Assembly (NCBI RefSeq): GCF_004340945.1
Contig: NZ_SLYD01000001.1
Span: forward strand, 744,001-808,000
DNA length: 64,000 nucleotides
Direction of reading: 5' to 3'
From: Sphingomonas sp. PP-F2F-A104-K0414
GTDB lineage: Bacteria; Pseudomonadota; Alphaproteobacteria; Sphingomonadales; Sphingomonadaceae
In this document: positions 61,001-64,000 of the stretch, piece by piece
How the letters are laid out: each line of letters opens with the position of its first letter
How positions within the stretch are numbered: position 1 is the stretch's first letter
Translations under genes and position numbers: made by a program
The notes under the pieces: model-generated
What the model was told of the DNA's origin: nothing
Databases searched by the model: none
The model's input: the letters and a program-made list of their open reading frames with translations, nothing else

Positions 61001-62230
61001 ATGATCGCCGCATTCCTGTTGCTGGCCGTGCAGGCTAGCCCGGACGCTGCCGTATCACGGCGAGTCGAACGCCTGCTGGAGCGGAGTCCGGTGATCGACG
61101 GGCATAACGACCTCGCCTGGGAGATCCGCGATCTGCACGACGCGAAGGTCGAGGCGGTCGATCTTTCGGTCGACACCGCACGGCTGCCGAACCCGTTGCA
61201 GACCGACATTCCCCGTCTGCGCAAAGGTCATGTCGGCGGTCAGTTCTGGTCGGTCTACATTCCCGCCGACGCGCCGCGCGCGGTCGAGATGACGCTGGAG
61301 GAAATCGATATCGTCCGCCGCTTCGTCGCAGCGAACCCGGCGACGTTCGAACTCGCCACCACTGCCGCGGATATCCGACGGATCGAGAAGGCGGGGCGCA
61401 TCGCGTCGCTGATCGGCGTCGAGGGCGGGCACCAGATCGACGGGCGGCTGTCGGTGCTGCGTCAGTATCGCGCGCTTGGCGTCGCGTACATGACGCTGAC
61501 GCACGGCAAGAGCCTGAACTGGGCGGACAGCTCGACCGACGCACCGCGCGCCAACGGGCTCAGCGATTTCGGGCGGCAGGTGGTCGCGGAGATGAACCGG
61601 ATCGGGATGATCGTCGACGTCAGCCACGTCTCGGACGCGACGATGGCCGCGGCCTTGGCCGCGACCAAGGCGCCGGTGATCGCCTCGCACTCCAGCGCGC
61701 GCGCGATCGCCGACGCGCCGCGCAACATTCCCGACGTTCTATTGCGTGCGATCGGCGCGAACGGCGGCATGGTGATGGTGAACTTCTACCCGTCGTTCCT
61801 GTCGGCCGAATGGCGCGCCTGGGATGTCGCGCGCTCGGCCTATGCGAAGTCGGTCGGCGTGCCGGCAGGGGTCTATGGCGCCAAATCGCCAGCGCCGCTG
61901 GTGGCGTGGGACGCCGCGCATCCCGAGCCTCAGGTCACCGCCGCGACGGTCGCCGATCATGTCGAGCATATCGCGAAGATCGCGGGTCACGATCATGTCG
62001 GGATCGGCGGCGACTTCGACGGGATCCAAGGGACCGGGCCGATCGCGATGAAGGGCGTCGACGGCTACCCGCTGCTGTTCGCGGAACTGGCGCGGCGGGG
62101 CTGGAGCGACGGCGATCTGGCGAAACTGTCCGGCGGCAACGTCCTCCGCGTCATGGAGCGGGTCGAAGCGGTCGCGAAGGGGATGGTGGGTATGCCGCCG
62201 GTCGATGCGACGGACGTGGCGTCGCGGTAG
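61001..62230 (+). CDS. Membrane dipeptidase (renal dipeptidase family, M19)
   Basis: M19 enzymes cleave dipeptides with two zinc ions. The signal-like N-terminus MIAAFLLLAVQASPDA is followed by the metal motif VIDGHNDLAWEIRDLHD, the bridging glutamate in IGVEGGHQIDGRLSVLRQYR, the histidines in DVSHVSDATMAAAL and IASHSSARAI, and GIGGDFDGIQGTGP at the end. From the ATG at 61001 it has 409 residues. The frame is open upstream through the acyltransferase region but the later start is the natural one. It is probably periplasmic. Confidence 0.92.
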   Translation: MIAAFLLLAVQASPDAAVSRRVERLLERSPVIDGHNDLAWEIRDLHDAKVEAVDLSVDTARLPNPLQTDIPRLRKGHVGGQFWSVYIPADAPRAVEMTLEEIDIVRRFVAANPATFELATTAADIRRIEKAGRIASLIGVEGGHQIDGRLSVLRQYRALGVAYMTLTHGKSLNWADSSTDAPRANGLSDFGRQVVAEMNRIGMIVDVSHVSDATMAAALAATKAPVIASHSSARAIADAPRNIPDVLLRAIGANGGMVMVNFYPSFLSAEWRAWDVARSAYAKSVGVPAGVYGAKSPAPLVAWDAAHPEPQVTAATVADHVEHIAKIAGHDHVGIGGDFDGIQGTGPIAMKGVDGYPLLFAELARRGWSDGDLAKLSGGNVLRVMERVEAVAKGMVGMPPVDATDVASR

Positions 62231-62276
62231 AAGGGCGAGTGCTCGTTGCTCGAGTTTCGACCAAACCCGCCAGATC

Positions 62277-62363
62277 CCGTCACCCCAGCGAAAGCTGGGG
62301 TATTCCTCCGTATCAGATGACGTGGCTCAAACGATGATATCCCAGCTTTCGCTGGGATGACGG
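62277..62363. repeat. Palindromic repeat, family D
   Basis: CCGTCACCCCAGCGAAAGCTGGGG at 62277 is mirrored by CCCAGCTTTCGCTGGGATGACGG ending at 62363. It is the intergenic counterpart of the copy inside ribD. Just behind it, short GATGACGGATGGA-type repetitions run to about 62405. It separates the convergent dipeptidase and MFS genes. Confidence 0.85.
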
Positions 62364-62406
62364 AATGGTCGGGATGACGGATGGAGGAATGACGGATGGA
62401 GAGATG

Positions 62407-63639
62407 TCACGGATCCGGCATCCGCTGCGCCGCAGGAGGCTCCACCACGAGCGGCGGCACCGTGCGCAGCACCAGCCCGATCACCAACGCTGCCACGCCG
62501 AGCAACAGGCAGAACGCCGTCACCCCCGGCCATCCGGCATGCGTCCAGGCGAAGCCGCCGGCCGATCCCAGTACGCTCGACCCCATATAATAGAAGAAAA
62601 GATAGAACGCCGCCGCCTGCCCGCGCGAACCCTGCGCGCGCCTGCCGACCCAGGCGCTTGCGATCGAATGCGCGCCGAAGAAGCCGACCGTCACGACCGC
62701 GATCCCCGCGATCACCAGCACGAGCGGCGTCATCGCGGTCAGTGCGACGCCGGCGATCAGCAGGACGACGGGGATCCAGAAAACCTTCCGCCGCCCGAGT
62801 CGTCCGGCGAGCGTCCCGAACTTCGCCGAACTCACCGATCCCAGCACGTACAGCAGGAACACGCCGCCGACCGCCGCCTGGCTGAGGCTGTAAGGCGGGC
62901 TCATCAGCCGGAAGCCCGCATAGTTATAGATCGTGACGAACACGCCCATCAGCAGGAACGCCTCGAGATACAGCAAAGGCATCGCGCGATCGGTGAACAG
63001 CGACCCGGCACTGCGCAATAACGCGCCCGGTCGTCCCACGCTCGGCGTGAAATTGCGCGAGAGCGGCGCGAGCCGGCGAAACGCCTCCGCCATCGCGAGG
63101 CCTGCGACGCCGACCGCGGCGAGCGCCCAGCGCCAGCCTTCGAGATCGGCGACGATGCTGACGACCAGCCGCCCGGCCATCCCGCCGAGCGCGCTGCCCG
63201 CGATATACAGCCCCATCGCCGCACCGACCGAGCCCGCATCAACCTCCTCTGCGACATAGGCCATCGCCACCGCCGGCACGCCTGCGAGCGCAACACCAGT
63301 CAGGAAGCGCAACACGAGCAACCCGCTCCACCCCGGCACAACCGCCGCCGCCAGCGTCAGCGCCCCCGCCGCGAACATCGCCGCGATCATCAGCGGACGC
63401 CGGCCGACGCGGTCGGACACGAACCCGGCAAACAGGATGCCGATCGCCAAGGGCCCGGTCGCCAATGACACCGCGAGCGACGCGCCCTCGGCGGTCAGCC
63501 TGAACTGCGCGGCGAAAAGCGGCAGCAATGGCTGCACCGAATACAGCAGCGAGAAGGTCGAGAACCCCGCGAACAACATCGCCAGCGTCAGCCGACGGTA
63601 GGCGGGCGTGCCCAGCGCAATCGGCGCTTCAGAAGCCAC
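62407..63639 (-). CDS. MFS transporter
   Basis: Twelve membrane helices in 410 residues form the major facilitator fold. The A-motif between helices 2 and 3 reads GFVSDRVGRRPLMIAAMFAA, and the second-half equivalent is KFGTLAGRLGRRKVFWIPVV. The helix 4-5 region GVALAGVPAVAMAYVAEEVD resembles YnfM-type drug exporters. The start is GTG, overlapping the end of the next gene upstream by 11 bases. The cargo is unknown. Confidence 0.88.
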   Translation of the reverse strand: MASEAPIALGTPAYRRLTLAMLFAGFSTFSLLYSVQPLLPLFAAQFRLTAEGASLAVSLATGPLAIGILFAGFVSDRVGRRPLMIAAMFAAGALTLAAAVVPGWSGLLVLRFLTGVALAGVPAVAMAYVAEEVDAGSVGAAMGLYIAGSALGGMAGRLVVSIVADLEGWRWALAAVGVAGLAMAEAFRRLAPLSRNFTPSVGRPGALLRSAGSLFTDRAMPLLYLEAFLLMGVFVTIYNYAGFRLMSPPYSLSQAAVGGVFLLYVLGSVSSAKFGTLAGRLGRRKVFWIPVVLLIAGVALTAMTPLVLVIAGIAVVTVGFFGAHSIASAWVGRRAQGSRGQAAAFYLFFYYMGSSVLGSAGGFAWTHAGWPGVTAFCLLLGVAALVIGLVLRTVPPLVVEPPAAQRMPDP

Positions 63640-64000
63640 GCAGGAAACTCGCGACGTTGTGGCCGAGCGCGTCGACTGCGTATCCGCCTTCCATGACGAT
63701 GACGGTCGGCCACCCGCGGGCCGCGATGTCAGCGGCTAACACCGCATAGTCGGGCGTGGTCAGCTTGAAATGCGAGATCGGATCGCCCTCCCACGTGTCC
63801 GCGCCGAAGCTGACGACGAGCAGGCCGGGATCGAACGCGGCGATCGCGTCGAGCGCTGTGGTCTGCGCGGCCCGGAACGCGTCGATTTGCGTGCCGTGCG
63901 GGAGGGGCACGTTCAGCGTCGTACCAAGTCCGTTGGCTTCGCCGGTTTCCTCTGCGTGGCCCCAGTAAAAGGGATAGTCGGTCTTCGGATCGGCATGGAC
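63629..64000 (-). CDS. Histone deacetylase-like family protein, C-terminal part
   Basis: The visible 123 residues continue beyond the window. They read TDYPFYWGHAEETGEANGLG, then NVPLPHGTQIDAFRAAQTTA, then LLVVSFGADTWEGDPISHFK, then VIVMEGGYAVDALGHNVASF. The metal-binding aspartate region SFGADTWEGDP and the GGY turn are those of the deacetylase / acetylpolyamine amidohydrolase superfamily. These zinc enzymes deacetylate polyamines or proteins; the substrate here is unknown. It is co-oriented with the MFS gene and overlaps its start. Confidence 0.85.
   Translation of the reverse strand, partial: VHADPKTDYPFYWGHAEETGEANGLGTTLNVPLPHGTQIDAFRAAQTTALDAIAAFDPGLLVVSFGADTWEGDPISHFKLTTPDYAVLAADIAARGWPTVIVMEGGYAVDALGHNVASFLRGF

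Overview
The window reads as a chromosomal segment of an alphaproteobacterium of the Sphingomonas type. The evidence is high GC, the gene order hemJ-hemE / origin / pyrophosphorylase-maf-aroE-coaE-dnaQ known from Caulobacter and Rickettsia origins, a CrtZ carotenoid hydroxylase, COQ9, DUF1491, DUF4169 and MmcB family proteins, HWE kinase signalling, and dense intergenic palindromic repeats. No phage, insertion sequence, CRISPR array or rRNA operon was seen.

Region by region. 1-3 kb: hemJ (partial) and hemE on the minus strand, a probable oriC at about 1155-1482 with six DnaA-box-like sites and five GANTC sites, then the plus-strand run of regulator, maf, aroE, coaE and dnaQ. 5-13.6 kb: hpf, ptsN, a thioesterase, DUF1491, a SleB-type hydrolase, mmcB, an ankyrin protein, a SCO1-like copper protein, YcgN, a YgjP-type protease and PBP1A. 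13.6-18 kb: msrB, a three-gene type III polyketide synthase cluster and a MarR-like regulator.

18.3-26.4 kb is the most unusual part. Three secreted DUF11-type proteins are followed by a 1670-residue protein with DUF11, SdrD-B-like and Ig-like modules and a predicted C-terminal outer-membrane beta-barrel. The leader contains two inverted repeats, one overlapping the start region of the first gene. I read this as an uncharacterised cell-surface system.

26.4-46 kb: tRNA-Leu(GAG), a MATE exporter, ftsE-ftsX-ydcF-plsC, tyrA-hisC, metX-GNAT-metW, an HWE kinase with a receiver protein, ssb, feoAB, coq9, a DMT exporter, an Old Yellow Enzyme and small conserved genes. 46-55 kb: riboflavin operon (ribD-ribE-ribBX-ribH-DUF4169) with a palindromic repeat inside the ribD reading frame, a TonB protein, gltX, prs, PilZ and a frameshifted crtZ. 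55-64 kb: sucC with a clear terminator, etfBA, a second TonB-like protein, an acyltransferase, a dipeptidase, an MFS transporter and a partial deacetylase.

Most genes are core housekeeping genes in tight, overlapping operons. At least five families of palindromic repeats occupy the gaps. All functional calls come from reading translated sequence and context without database searches.
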